Source: Marinobacter sp. THAF197a
GTDB taxonomy: Bacteria > Pseudomonadota > Gammaproteobacteria > Pseudomonadales > Oleiphilaceae
Direction of reading: 5' to 3'
NCBI RefSeq assembly: GCF_009363275.1
Contig: NZ_CP045324.1
Location: forward strand, 1,922,001 to 1,986,000
DNA length: 64,000 nucleotides
Position 1 is the first letter of the stretch. Each line of letters opens with the position of its first letter. The position numbers were made by a program, and so were the translations under genes. The notes under the pieces were generated by a model, which was not told the origin of the DNA, made no database searches, and saw nothing but the letters and a program-made list of their open reading frames with translations. Below are positions 8,677 through 17,504 of this stretch, piece after piece.

Positions 8677-10374
8677 ATGTACTACGATTTTTTCGGCTTT
8701 AGGGAACCTCCGTTTTCAATCGCACCGGACCCTCGCTACCTGTACCTGAGTGATCGCCACAAGGAAGCCCTGGCGCACCTCATGTATGGCGTGCAGGGGC
8801 AGGGCGGGTTTATTGTCATTACCGGTGAGGTGGGAACCGGTAAAACCACCGTGTGCCGGTGTTTTATCGAGAATGCTCCCGAGCATGTCGATATTGCGCT
8901 GATTCTCAACCCGCGGTTGTCTGCCCGGGAACTGTTGTCTTCGATCTGCGACGAGCTGGAAATCGACCACGCGCCGGAAGCCACCATCAAGCAGCTGGTG
9001 GATGGCATCAATCAGGAACTGCTCAAGGCCCACGCTGCTGGCCGCCATAAAGTTCTGATTATTGATGAGGCCCAGAACCTGTCCGCCGATGTGCTGGAAC
9101 AATTGCGCCTGCTCACCAACCTGGAAACCGCCGAGAAAAAGCTGCTTCAGATTGTGCTGTTGGGGCAGCCGGAATTACAGGACATGTTGGCGCTGCCTGA
9201 ATTGCGCCAGCTCAACCAGCGTGTGACCGCACGGTATCACCTCGACGCCATTGAGCAGGCAGATCTGCCGGCTTACCTTCGTTACCGTTTGAGTGTGGCC
9301 GGGCTGCGCGGAGATATCTTCAGCCCGGCCGCTGTCCGGAAACTCTATCGCCAGAGCCAGGGGATTCCCCGATTGATCAACCTGATCAGTGATCGTGCGC
9401 TGCTGGGCGCTTATGCTGAGGGTGAACACCAGATCACCGCCGACCACATCCGCCAGGCAGCTCGGGAAGTTCATGGTAGCAGCCGCCCGAAGACCACCGG
9501 TGGTGGCAGGGAGGTTTCCCGCGCAGGTCATCTGTTGTTGCTATCGGCGTCGATTCTGGTGGCGATCATCGGCACTATCTGGTTGTTCCAGCTGCCGGTA
9601 ACCGAGCAGACCCTCGCTGACGACCTTGAAGCACCCGCCATCTCCGGCGTCATCGAGCGAGTCAGTGATCCGGTGGTGGCTGAACCCGGATTCGACACCG
9701 CTGAGCCAAATACGCTTCCGGAGCCAGCGGAACCTGGTGTAACCTCCTTTGAATTTGAACGCCACACCCAAGCGCTGACCGAGGCGTTTGGGCAGCTGTT
9801 CGGCGTTTGGGGCGAAGAGTATGACGCCCGGCAGTTTCCGGTTGCCTGCGATTACGCCCGAAGCATCCGCCTTGGCTGCCTGGAACGGCAGGGCAGCCGA
9901 CGAAGCCTGGAGTTTCTGGATCGCCCGGCGATTCTGCACCTTCGCAATGGTCGAGGCGACACGGGCTATGTGGTGCTGCGATCTCTGGAGGGTGATACCG
10001 CCAGTATCGAGTTGGCGGGTGAAACCCGGGAGATTCCGTTTCGCCAGTTAGAGCAGTATTGGTATGGTGATTTCCGGGTGCTGTGGCGAATGCCCGAGTA
10101 TATGTCGGGTGATGGTTTTTTTGCTGGCACTTCCGGGGCGCAGCTATGGATGGGCGCGCGGATGATGGAGCTGGCAGACCGGATATCGCCGAACCAGGCA
10201 GAGAGCGCCCGGGTAAAGCGGCTGACTACCGAAGAACAGGTGCGCTGGTATCAGGAGGCCAAAGGGCTGACGGTGGATGGAATTGCCGGGCCGATGACCA
10301 TTATCCAGATCAATAATGACCTGGGCACGAATGTACCCCGGCTGGTAGCGGCCCGTGTGGGCAATAGCGGGTAG
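8677..10374 (+). CDS. gspA: GspA/ExeA-type AAA ATPase with peptidoglycan-binding domain
   Basis: ExeA and ExeB form an inner-membrane complex that uses ATP and binds peptidoglycan to let the type II secretion secretin insert and multimerise. This 565-aa protein starts with the family signature MYYDFFGFREPPFSIAPDPR. It then has Walker A (GEVGTGKTT, about residues 50-58) and Walker B (LIIDEAQNL, about 127-135). One transmembrane segment lies near residues 286-305. The C-terminal periplasmic part ends in a peptidoglycan-binding-1-like repeat (WYQEAKGLTVDGIAGPMT). gspB follows after 3 bp. ExeA-like ATPases also occur with MSHA or other secretins, so the partner is uncertain. Confidence 0.9.
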   Translation: MYYDFFGFREPPFSIAPDPRYLYLSDRHKEALAHLMYGVQGQGGFIVITGEVGTGKTTVCRCFIENAPEHVDIALILNPRLSARELLSSICDELEIDHAPEATIKQLVDGINQELLKAHAAGRHKVLIIDEAQNLSADVLEQLRLLTNLETAEKKLLQIVLLGQPELQDMLALPELRQLNQRVTARYHLDAIEQADLPAYLRYRLSVAGLRGDIFSPAAVRKLYRQSQGIPRLINLISDRALLGAYAEGEHQITADHIRQAAREVHGSSRPKTTGGGREVSRAGHLLLLSASILVAIIGTIWLFQLPVTEQTLADDLEAPAISGVIERVSDPVVAEPGFDTAEPNTLPEPAEPGVTSFEFERHTQALTEAFGQLFGVWGEEYDARQFPVACDYARSIRLGCLERQGSRRSLEFLDRPAILHLRNGRGDTGYVVLRSLEGDTASIELAGETREIPFRQLEQYWYGDFRVLWRMPEYMSGDGFFAGTSGAQLWMGARMMELADRISPNQAESARVKRLTTEEQVRWYQEAKGLTVDGIAGPMTIIQINNDLGTNVPRLVAARVGNSG

Positions 10375-10377
10375 GCT

Positions 10378-11091
10378 ATGTCATATATTCTTGATGCGTT
10401 GAGAAAATCCGAAGCCGAGCGGCGACAGGGCAAGGCACCAGACCTGGGGCAGCAGGTACAGATGGTCTACAGGCCCAAAAAGAAGCCGTTATCACCCGTT
10501 GTCTGGGTGGTTCTGGCGCTGTTGCTCAATGCTGCTGTGATGGCTTACCTGTTCTGGCCAGCGCAGCCTTCAGTTCAGCGCCCGGTGGAGGACGCACCGA
10601 CAGTGGCGCAGCCAGCGCTAACCGCTGCAGATCCGGATGACGTGGTCACCGAACAGGGGCCAGTGGCCCCGGAAACTGCTCCGGTCGAGGCGACGCCACA
10701 GGTTGAGCCAACCCGGGAAGTGGTTCCGGTGTTTGAGGTGGCGGACGAGCCCCTGGTTGAATCCGGCAATGAAGCTCCCCTGGTGATTGTTCCGGACCAG
10801 TCTGTTAGGGAAAGGGTGTTGACGCCGGCTGACTCTCAGGGCAGAGTGCCGCACCTGGTAGAACTGCCGCTGTCGTTTCAAAAGAGCGTTCCTGATTTGA
10901 CCTTCAATAGCCATATCTATTCGTCCGACCCCATGGCCAGCCGGGTAATGATCAACAACCAGTATCTTCGCCCTGGCGACACCTTTGCCAGCCTGGTGGT
11001 TGAGCGTATCACTGAGGATGGCGTGATTCTCAGCAAATCTGGCCAACGTTTCCGGGTAGGCACGGTACGAGACTGGGTGAGCCCGCGATAA
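10378..11091 (+). CDS. gspB: GspB/ExeB-type general secretion pathway protein
   Basis: This 237-aa protein begins with MSYILDALRKSEAERRQG, the conserved cytoplasmic start of the GspB/ExeB family. One transmembrane segment follows near residues 39-62. A long Pro/Glu/Val-rich periplasmic linker leads to a C-terminal T2SSB-like domain (about 165-237; LRPGDTFASLVVERITEDGVILSKSGQ, split here as motif description). It partners the upstream GspA ATPase. The stop codon overlaps the dinG start by one base, so all three genes are probably cotranscribed. The linker composition is typical, not aberrant. Confidence 0.88.
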   Translation: MSYILDALRKSEAERRQGKAPDLGQQVQMVYRPKKKPLSPVVWVVLALLLNAAVMAYLFWPAQPSVQRPVEDAPTVAQPALTAADPDDVVTEQGPVAPETAPVEATPQVEPTREVVPVFEVADEPLVESGNEAPLVIVPDQSVRERVLTPADSQGRVPHLVELPLSFQKSVPDLTFNSHIYSSDPMASRVMINNQYLRPGDTFASLVVERITEDGVILSKSGQRFRVGTVRDWVSPR

Positions 11092-13271
11092 TGGCGCTGA
11101 CCGACGACGTCAAACAACAGATACAGCAGGCTTATCGAGATGTCTTGGCCGGTAAGGACGTTCGCGCCCGTTACGGCCAACGGCTGATGATCGCGGAGAT
11201 TGCCCGTTACATGGGTGAAATCACCGACAACGATGGCCAGCGTACCTCGCCACCGGCAGCCTGTGTGGTGGAAGCCGGCACCGGTACCGGCAAAACCCTG
11301 GCGTACCTGATCGCAGCGATACCCGTAGCCAAGGCCCTGGGTAAAACGTTGGTGATCTCCACGGCAACAGTGGCGTTGCAGGATCAGATTGTTCTGAAGG
11401 ACCTTCCCGACCTTCGCAAACACAGCAAACTGGATTTCAGCTGGACCCTTGCCAAGGGGCGGGGCCGTTATCTGTGCATGTCCCGCCTGGAGGCCCGGTT
11501 ACACGACGAGGGCCATGGTGACAGCGACACCATGCCCCTGTTCCTTCTTGATCAGCCCATGGATGACGAGGCTGCAAGCCGAATCACCTTTGAGAAGATG
11601 CTTGCCACCTACGGTTCCCGTGAATGGGACGGCGACCGGGACCATTGGCCGGAGCAGATTCCCGATGAGATCTGGCGCCAGGTGACCACCGACCACCGCC
11701 AGTGTACCAATCGCCATTGTGCCTACTTCGACAGTTGCGCGTTTTTCGATGCCCGCAAAGACCTGGACGACGCCGATGTGGTGGTGGCCAACCACGACCT
11801 GGTGTTGGCCGACCTTGCCCTGGGCGGCGGTGCCATTTTGCCGGAACCGGAAAATGCCCTGTTCATATTTGACGAAGCACACCACTTGCCAGACAAGGCG
11901 TTAAACCATTTTGCTGCGTCGGTACCGTTAAACTCCACACGGCAATGGCTGAAACAGTTGTCCCAGGCCCTGGTGAAAATGCAGCCCTGGTTACCTGGCG
12001 GCTCCCAGGCGACCAAGGCGGTTGAGAAAATCAGTACATCTGGCCGTGACCTGGATCTCGCCCTTGGCAAGGTTTACGAAGAGGTTGAGCAGAACACCGG
12101 CTGGGAATTCAATGACGAACGGCGCAGCGCCCAGTGGCGTTACCCGGATGGCGAGCTGCCGGAGGCGGTTGCAGAGTTGGCGGCGGAGACCCGGATTGTC
12201 ACCGCAGGCCTGGTTAGGCACCTGGGCACTCTGGTGGATGAACTGCAAAGTGCCTTTGATGAGCGAAAAGACCCGGAACTGGACCGGGACACTGCCGATT
12301 CCTGGTATCCGGTGATTGGCGCTTTCCATAGCCGGGCAGAGGAACAATTACGCCTGTGGGCAGCCTGGTGTGAATCCGGGCTCGCCAGTCCACAAAACGA
12401 CGAGCAGGCAGAAGCCGCACCGGTCGTGCGTAAAGGGCCACCGTCTGCCCGCTGGGCCGTGCGCCAACGTTGGGACCATGCAGAAGATATTGCCCTGTTC
12501 AGCTCACCGGTGCTCGCGGACAACCTGTTGTATTCCCGGCTGTGGTCGCGGGTCTATGGCGCCGTTCTGACCAGTGCCACACTGACGGCCCTGGGCCGTT
12601 TCGACCGTTTGCGTTCCCGGGCGGGATTGCCAGAGGCCAGCCGTTATCTGGTGGTTCCCAGTTCCTTCCGTTATGGCGAGATGGCCACGGTGGAAGTGCC
12701 GGCTATGGCTGCAATGCCAACCGATGATGGCTTTGCCGAGGCGCTGATCAAGCGACTACCGGATCTCTGGGCAGGTGAGAAGGCCACCCTGGTTCTGTTT
12801 ACTTCCCGCCGGCAGATGCAACAGGTGAGGGATGCTCTGGCGCCGGACTACCCTGAGTTGATTCTGACGCAGGATGACATGGCGAAGAATGAGGTGTTGC
12901 GCACGCACTGCTCTCGTGTTGATGAAGGGCGCCCCAGTGTGCTGTTCGGAGTGGCCAGCTTTGCTGAGGGAATCGACCTGCCCGGAAAATATCTGCACCA
13001 CGTGGTGATCACTCGCCTGCCTTTCTCTGTGCCGGACGACCCGATCGAGGCCAGTCTGGCTGAGTGGGTGACCCAGCGGGGTGGCAACCCGTTTATGGAA
13101 ATCACCGTGCCGGATGCCTCCGTAAAGCTGGTCCAGGCTGTGGGGCGGTTGTTGCGCACCGAGCAGGATACCGGGAGGGTAACCATTCTGGACCGCCGTA
13201 TAGTGGCGCGCCGATACGGCCAGTTGCTGCTGGACGCGCTGCCGCCGTTCCGGCGAATCATTGAGCATTAA
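11091..13271 (+). CDS. dinG: ATP-dependent DNA helicase DinG (Fe-S, XPD-like)
   Basis: This is a superfamily 2, 5'-to-3' DNA helicase that unwinds D-loops, R-loops and forked DNA. At 726 aa it is close to E. coli DinG (716). Walker A (GTGTGKT) is near residue 63 and the DEAH box (FDEAHHLPD) near residue 260. Four cysteines at about 128, 205, 210 and 216 have the spacing of the E. coli 4Fe-4S ligands. C-terminal motifs FGVASFAEGIDLPG and QAVGRLLRTEQD complete the second RecA-like domain. The start overlaps the gspB stop (TAATG). Its link with secretion genes is probably positional only. Confidence 0.95.
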   Translation: MALTDDVKQQIQQAYRDVLAGKDVRARYGQRLMIAEIARYMGEITDNDGQRTSPPAACVVEAGTGTGKTLAYLIAAIPVAKALGKTLVISTATVALQDQIVLKDLPDLRKHSKLDFSWTLAKGRGRYLCMSRLEARLHDEGHGDSDTMPLFLLDQPMDDEAASRITFEKMLATYGSREWDGDRDHWPEQIPDEIWRQVTTDHRQCTNRHCAYFDSCAFFDARKDLDDADVVVANHDLVLADLALGGGAILPEPENALFIFDEAHHLPDKALNHFAASVPLNSTRQWLKQLSQALVKMQPWLPGGSQATKAVEKISTSGRDLDLALGKVYEEVEQNTGWEFNDERRSAQWRYPDGELPEAVAELAAETRIVTAGLVRHLGTLVDELQSAFDERKDPELDRDTADSWYPVIGAFHSRAEEQLRLWAAWCESGLASPQNDEQAEAAPVVRKGPPSARWAVRQRWDHAEDIALFSSPVLADNLLYSRLWSRVYGAVLTSATLTALGRFDRLRSRAGLPEASRYLVVPSSFRYGEMATVEVPAMAAMPTDDGFAEALIKRLPDLWAGEKATLVLFTSRRQMQQVRDALAPDYPELILTQDDMAKNEVLRTHCSRVDEGRPSVLFGVASFAEGIDLPGKYLHHVVITRLPFSVPDDPIEASLAEWVTQRGGNPFMEITVPDASVKLVQAVGRLLRTEQDTGRVTILDRRIVARRYGQLLLDALPPFRRIIEH

Positions 13272-13286
13272 TTCGGGTAGTGCCCA

Positions 13287-13322
13287 TAAAAAAAAGAGCC
13301 AACCCGAAAGGGGATGGCTCTT
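13287..13322 (-). terminator. Terminator hairpin between dinG and the MalT-like gene
   Basis: An 8-bp stem (AAGAGCCA / TGGCTCTT) is followed inward by a mismatch and a CCC/GGG extension with a GAAAG loop. On the - strand it ends in eight T residues (A-run at 13288-13295), so it works best for - strand transcripts. Its + strand trailer is weak, so use for dinG is uncertain. Confidence 0.75.
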
Positions 13323-13494
13323 ATCGAAAGGGGTTCAAACGAACCCGGGCGTCGAAACAACGCGGAACAAGAAGTCTGAAGGCCTGAAGTTCAGAATTCC
13401 CGGCAAGGCGTTAACCTCACCATGGTTGAATAATAGGGCTTAACGGGGCGTAAACGGATCGTCCAAAGGGCGTAGTGAGGAGGCTTAATTCTCG

Positions 13495-13520
13495 AAAAGT
13501 GTGACATGCATCACACTTTT
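13495..13520. promoter_or_regulatory. Perfect palindrome with CRP-like core at the 3' end of the MalT-like gene
   Basis: Ten-base arms (AAAAGTGTGA and TCACACTTTT) are separated by six bases. The core TGTGA-N6-TCACA matches the CRP/Vfr consensus exactly. It overlaps the stop codon of the - strand regulator gene and lies in a convergent intergenic region, which is unusual for an activator site. With its terminal T-run it could simply be a terminator hairpin for the - strand gene. A related palindrome (GTGTGC-N6-GCACAC) lies upstream of the same gene. Confidence 0.5.
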
Positions 13521-16242
13521 ATTCACGGAGCACTTTCAGTTCCCGTGCCCGGGCCAGAGCTTCGGTGCGCCGGCTAACGCCGAGCTTTCCGTACAGGTTC
13601 CGGATATGTGCTTTGACGGTGGCGGGCGCCACCGCCATCCTGATGGCGATGTCCTTGTTGGCCAGCCCCTGATTAATCAGCAGCAGTACTTCCTGTTCTC
13701 TCTGGCTCAGGGGTTCGGCCAGCCCGTCAGTTGTTTCAGAAGGCTGGTCCGATTGGGGCTTGGATATGGCAATGTCGGCGTTTCCGGATAGCTGGTCTTT
13801 CAGCATGGTCAGCAGTTCACGGTTCCAGCGCCCAGGCGTTCGTAGTCGGGGGCAGTCCAGCAGCATGGCCCGGAGACTGGGGCTTTCTTCCGCAAACAGC
13901 TTCAAAAAACCTGCGTTTTCGGCTCTATCCAGCGCCCTCTCCAGCATGACGGCGGCTTCCTCAGTGCGATCTTCCTGCGCAAGGGCATCGGCATACACCA
14001 ACAGGATCTCCACCAGATGTCGGTTATGGGCGTTGCGTTCCGCCACCGGAACCAGTGCCGACAGGGTTTCCTGCGCTTTCTGGTAATCCTTTTGGGCTAC
14101 CTGCACCCGGGCCAGCGCGATCTGGTTCTGTTCCCGGTTCAGGGGGTTGGTGGCTGGTGTTTCCAGGGCCGCCTTCAGGGTGGTCATGGCTTTATCAGCG
14201 AGACCCAGCGCAAGGTAACAACGAGCCAGAAGGGCCGAAGCGGCAGGTGGCTCAAACAGGATGTGGTCACGGCGCTTGCTGCCAACGGCGACAGCGTCAT
14301 CCAGCAATTCAATGGCCTCTTCGAGTTTGCCTTGGCTGAACGCAAGGTGGCCGCGTACGTACTGGATGACCACGTGCTGTCCGGGCTCCGTACCTTTCTC
14401 CACATGCTCTAGCAGCGGAGACAGGTAACTGGCGGCCAACTCCGGTTCATTGCGTTCACGGTAGATTTCGGTCAGCGCGCTGTTCTGCCAGCAGGAAATA
14501 AGGCGTGGCTGGCTTGGGTCTGCAAAATGCTCATCCACCCAGTTGCGTACGCGGGTGGTGGTTTTCAGGGCCAGCTCGGTGTCACCACGATTGTACTGAA
14601 TCCACGCCAACAGGCCGCCGGAGGACAGCGCGGTGCTGGCCTTGCGCTCTATCTGGCCATAGTGAACGGCTGATTCCAGCGCTTCCTCGGCATCGTTGAG
14701 TTCACCCTTGCCAAAGTAGTCGAGGCCGAGGCCGTAATAGGTGACGGATTTCAGCGGAATCTGGATCTGATCGATGTCCTTGAGTACCTGGCGGGTCAGG
14801 TCTGACGCATTCTTTTCGTCATTCCTGCTTCGGGCCAGGTAAGAACGCACCAGGGATATTTCACTGTGGATAGCCAGCGCGCCCTCGGCGTCCGGATGGG
14901 AATCGGCTACCCGCCGGTCGAGCAGATCTTCGACTTCAGTCAGCAGGGGCGCCAGGCCCTCAACGCGGTTGGCAAAGAACAACCCCCAGATTCTGAGCAT
15001 CTGCAGCTGAGGGCTTTCAGCCAGTTGCCTTGGCGGTATCGTGTCCAGCCACGCCAGTACCGGCAGGTGGTAGCCACCGTGAATCAGGTTGTTACCATGC
15101 TCGGCAAGTACCCGGGCCAGGCGGTCGGTGTCATTCTGGCTGACGATCTGGGCAATCCCTTCCTGTACCTGGCCGTGGCTAAGCAACCAGTCAATGGTGC
15201 GGGACTGGAGCTCCGCCGCCCGTTGTGGATCAATCGATTCTATCCGTTGGAGCAGGGCTTCCCGGAACAGGTCATGGTAGCGGAACCACTGGTTGTGTTT
15301 GTCCAGGGGAATCAGGAACAGGTTCAGGGAAAGCAGGCGAGTGAGGATGTCCTGGCTGTCATCCCGCTGGCGAACGGCATTGCACAGTGAGCTCGACAGA
15401 CGAGGGCAGTAAGCAGTGTCCAACAAGAATCCGGTGAGTTCGTCCGGGAGCTGGTGCAGAACTTCGGTAAGAACATAGTCACTGATCAGCGCACCATCTG
15501 GTGTGCCGATACGCTCATGGCCGGAGTGGCCGGACTCCAGGGCTTCGGTTTTACCTGCCAGGGCGGAGAGCTGCATGGCGGCAACCCAGCCCTCGGTACG
15601 CCGGCAAATGGTGCGGATCTCCTGTTCAGACAGGTTCATTGCCATGGTGTCCTGGAAGAAGGCTCTGCATTCGTCTTCCGAAAACGCCATCAGTCCCGGA
15701 TGAATATCCTGAACCTGGCGCCTGACCCGCCATCGTGCCAATGGCAGTGGGGGTTCAGTGCGGGAGGCGATGGTTATCAGGATGCCCGGGGGAAGGTAGT
15801 CCATGCACCAGGCCAACTGACGGTGGATGCCGTCGTTACTGATCACATGGTAATCGTCGAGAACCAGATGCCAGGGATTGCGGTCTTCGGCCAGGGCATT
15901 GACCAGTCCGGTAATGGCGGCAGTCAGGTCGTCACCCTGTTGCCGGGATATCTGCTTCTCGCAGTCTTCAAGCCCCATGAGACCGGCATGCTTGAATGCG
16001 CCAATCACGTACTGCCAGAACTGCCCCGGCTGGTCGTCATGTTCATCCAGTGACAGCCAGGCGGTGCTGGTACTGTTGCGGGCGCACCACTGGCTGACCA
16101 GGGTGGTCTTGCCAAAGCCTGCCGGTGCCACGATCAGGTTCAGCCTTTTACCTTGCTCCGGTTCCAACAGGGCGTCCAGCCGGTGCCTGCGCACAGCTCT
16201 GGAATCGGGTGTTGGCCTGAGAAATTTTGTGGTCAGTAGCAT
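13519..16242 (-). CDS. MalT-like (LAL-type) LuxR-family ATP-dependent transcription regulator
   Basis: This 907-aa protein has the MalT architecture. It starts MLLTTKFLRPTPDSRAVRRH, then has a P-loop (APAGFGKTTLVS, about residues 39-50) and a STAND-type NTPase domain. A long helical TPR-like region (about 350-800) follows, with a C-terminal LuxR HTH (LSQREQEVLLLINQGLANKD and later ATVKAHIRNLYGKLGVSRR). Such proteins bind an inducer and ATP, oligomerise, and activate promoters. The ligand is unknown. No maltose genes are nearby, so malT is not assigned. It is transcribed divergently from cysB, with a GTGTGC-type palindrome 35-56 bp upstream of its start. Confidence 0.9.
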   Translation of the reverse strand: MLLTTKFLRPTPDSRAVRRHRLDALLEPEQGKRLNLIVAPAGFGKTTLVSQWCARNSTSTAWLSLDEHDDQPGQFWQYVIGAFKHAGLMGLEDCEKQISRQQGDDLTAAITGLVNALAEDRNPWHLVLDDYHVISNDGIHRQLAWCMDYLPPGILITIASRTEPPLPLARWRVRRQVQDIHPGLMAFSEDECRAFFQDTMAMNLSEQEIRTICRRTEGWVAAMQLSALAGKTEALESGHSGHERIGTPDGALISDYVLTEVLHQLPDELTGFLLDTAYCPRLSSSLCNAVRQRDDSQDILTRLLSLNLFLIPLDKHNQWFRYHDLFREALLQRIESIDPQRAAELQSRTIDWLLSHGQVQEGIAQIVSQNDTDRLARVLAEHGNNLIHGGYHLPVLAWLDTIPPRQLAESPQLQMLRIWGLFFANRVEGLAPLLTEVEDLLDRRVADSHPDAEGALAIHSEISLVRSYLARSRNDEKNASDLTRQVLKDIDQIQIPLKSVTYYGLGLDYFGKGELNDAEEALESAVHYGQIERKASTALSSGGLLAWIQYNRGDTELALKTTTRVRNWVDEHFADPSQPRLISCWQNSALTEIYRERNEPELAASYLSPLLEHVEKGTEPGQHVVIQYVRGHLAFSQGKLEEAIELLDDAVAVGSKRRDHILFEPPAASALLARCYLALGLADKAMTTLKAALETPATNPLNREQNQIALARVQVAQKDYQKAQETLSALVPVAERNAHNRHLVEILLVYADALAQEDRTEEAAVMLERALDRAENAGFLKLFAEESPSLRAMLLDCPRLRTPGRWNRELLTMLKDQLSGNADIAISKPQSDQPSETTDGLAEPLSQREQEVLLLINQGLANKDIAIRMAVAPATVKAHIRNLYGKLGVSRRTEALARARELKVLRE

Positions 16243-16276
16243 GATTTCCCGGGGTCAGGGCATGGTAGTAACCGGA

Positions 16277-16298
16277 TTGTGTGCTTTGTCGCACACAA
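16277..16298. promoter_or_regulatory. Palindrome upstream of the MalT-like regulator
   Basis: Perfect 8-base arms (TTGTGTGC and GCACACAA) are separated by TTTGTC. It lies 35-56 bp before the regulator's ATG, where an operator overlapping the promoter would be expected. Its inner part GTGTGC-N6-GCACAC has the same form and spacing as the palindrome at the gene's 3' end. It could be an autoregulatory site or a CRP/Vfr-type site; the binding protein is not known. Confidence 0.5.
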
Positions 16299-16456
16299 GT
16301 CAAGTGCTGCGGTGACGCAAAGCGTTGGTGGGGCAGCGAATCCTGGTAATTGGTCTACACTGAATACAGATAAAATTGTATATCCAAAAAGAATGAAAAA
16401 ATAAATTCTTATGCGTATTATCGGGTAAAAGACTCATCCAGGGAGCGACAGACTCA

Positions 16457-17434
16457 ATGAAATTACAGCAGCTGCGTTATATCTGGGAAGTGGCGCACCA
16501 CGATCTGAATGTCTCCGCCACCGCCCAGAGCCTTTTCACTTCCCAGCCGGGTATCTCAAAGCAGATTCGGTTACTGGAAGATGAGTTGGGCCTGGAGGTG
16601 TTTGCCCGCAGTGGTAAGCACCTGACTCGCATCACCCCCGGTGGCGAGATTATCATCCGGGAAGCCGGTGAAATACTGCGCCGGGTGGAGGGCATCAAAA
16701 AGATTGCCCAGGAGTTCAGTAATCAGCGCAAGGGTGACCTGAGTATTGCCACGACCCATACCCAGGCCCGTTACGCCTTGCCACCGGTGATCAGTGGTTT
16801 CATTGAAGAATATCCGGACGTGTCTCTGCATATGCATCAAGGCACGCCGATGCAGATTTCCGAGATGGCTGCCAATGGCGCTGTGGACTTCGCCATCGCC
16901 ACTGAGGGCATGGACCTGTTTAATGATCTGATCATGATGCCTTGTTATAAGTGGAATCGCTGCGTGATTGTGCCCAAGGATCATCCGCTGGCAAAAGGGC
17001 AGGAGCTGACCCTGGAAGAGCTGGCGGAGTATTCCCTGGTGACCTACGTCTTTGGTTTTACCGGCCGGTCCAAGTTGGATGAGGCCTTCCAGTCACGTGG
17101 TCTGACACCAAAAGTGGTGTTTACCGCTGCCGATGCCGACGTGATAAAAACCTACGTAAGGCTGGGGCTCGGGGTCGGGATTATCGCCAGCATGGCGTTT
17201 GATCCAAAAGTGGATACCGATCTGGTATCGCTGGATGCCAGCAAACTGTTCCGGCCTTCCGTCACCCGAATCGGGTTTCGAAAAGGGACCTTCCTGCGTG
17301 GTTACATGTACGATTTCATGCACAGGTTTGCGCCACACCTGACCAAAGACATGATCGATAACGTGGTCGCGCATCAGGGCAGTCGCACAGAAATCCAGGA
17401 TTTGTTCAAGGATATTGAGCTGCCGGTTTATTGA
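16457..17434 (+). CDS. cysB: LysR-type regulator CysB (sulfur assimilation)
   Basis: CysB activates cysteine-biosynthesis and sulfate-uptake genes in response to N-acetylserine. The 325-aa length equals that of E. coli CysB (324). The N-terminus MKLQQLRYIWEVAHHDLNVS, with SQPGISKQIRLLEDELG, is the characteristic CysB/Cbl winged HTH. The effector domain contains the conserved TTHTQARYALP (N-acetylserine/sulfate-binding region, about residues 100-110). Upstream DNA is AT-rich, with an AAGAAT-N10-ATTCTT inverted repeat at 16389-16410 that may be regulatory. It converges on cysH across a shared terminator, which supports the sulfur role. Confidence 0.95.
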   Translation: MKLQQLRYIWEVAHHDLNVSATAQSLFTSQPGISKQIRLLEDELGLEVFARSGKHLTRITPGGEIIIREAGEILRRVEGIKKIAQEFSNQRKGDLSIATTHTQARYALPPVISGFIEEYPDVSLHMHQGTPMQISEMAANGAVDFAIATEGMDLFNDLIMMPCYKWNRCVIVPKDHPLAKGQELTLEELAEYSLVTYVFGFTGRSKLDEAFQSRGLTPKVVFTAADADVIKTYVRLGLGVGIIASMAFDPKVDTDLVSLDASKLFRPSVTRIGFRKGTFLRGYMYDFMHRFAPHLTKDMIDNVVAHQGSRTEIQDLFKDIELPVY

Positions 17435-17447
17435 GGTTCTGAATAAC

Positions 17448-17487
17448 AAAAAAGCCCGCCGTCCGTGATGACGTGCGGGCTTTTTTT
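17448..17487. terminator. Bidirectional terminator between cysB and cysH
   Basis: The stem GCCCGC / GCGGGC is extended inward by CGTC / GACG with one bulge, and is bordered by an A-run (17448-17453) and a T-run (17481-17487). It therefore serves both convergent genes. Confidence 0.9.
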
Positions 17488-17504
17488 GCGGATGTGAAAT
17501 GGGG

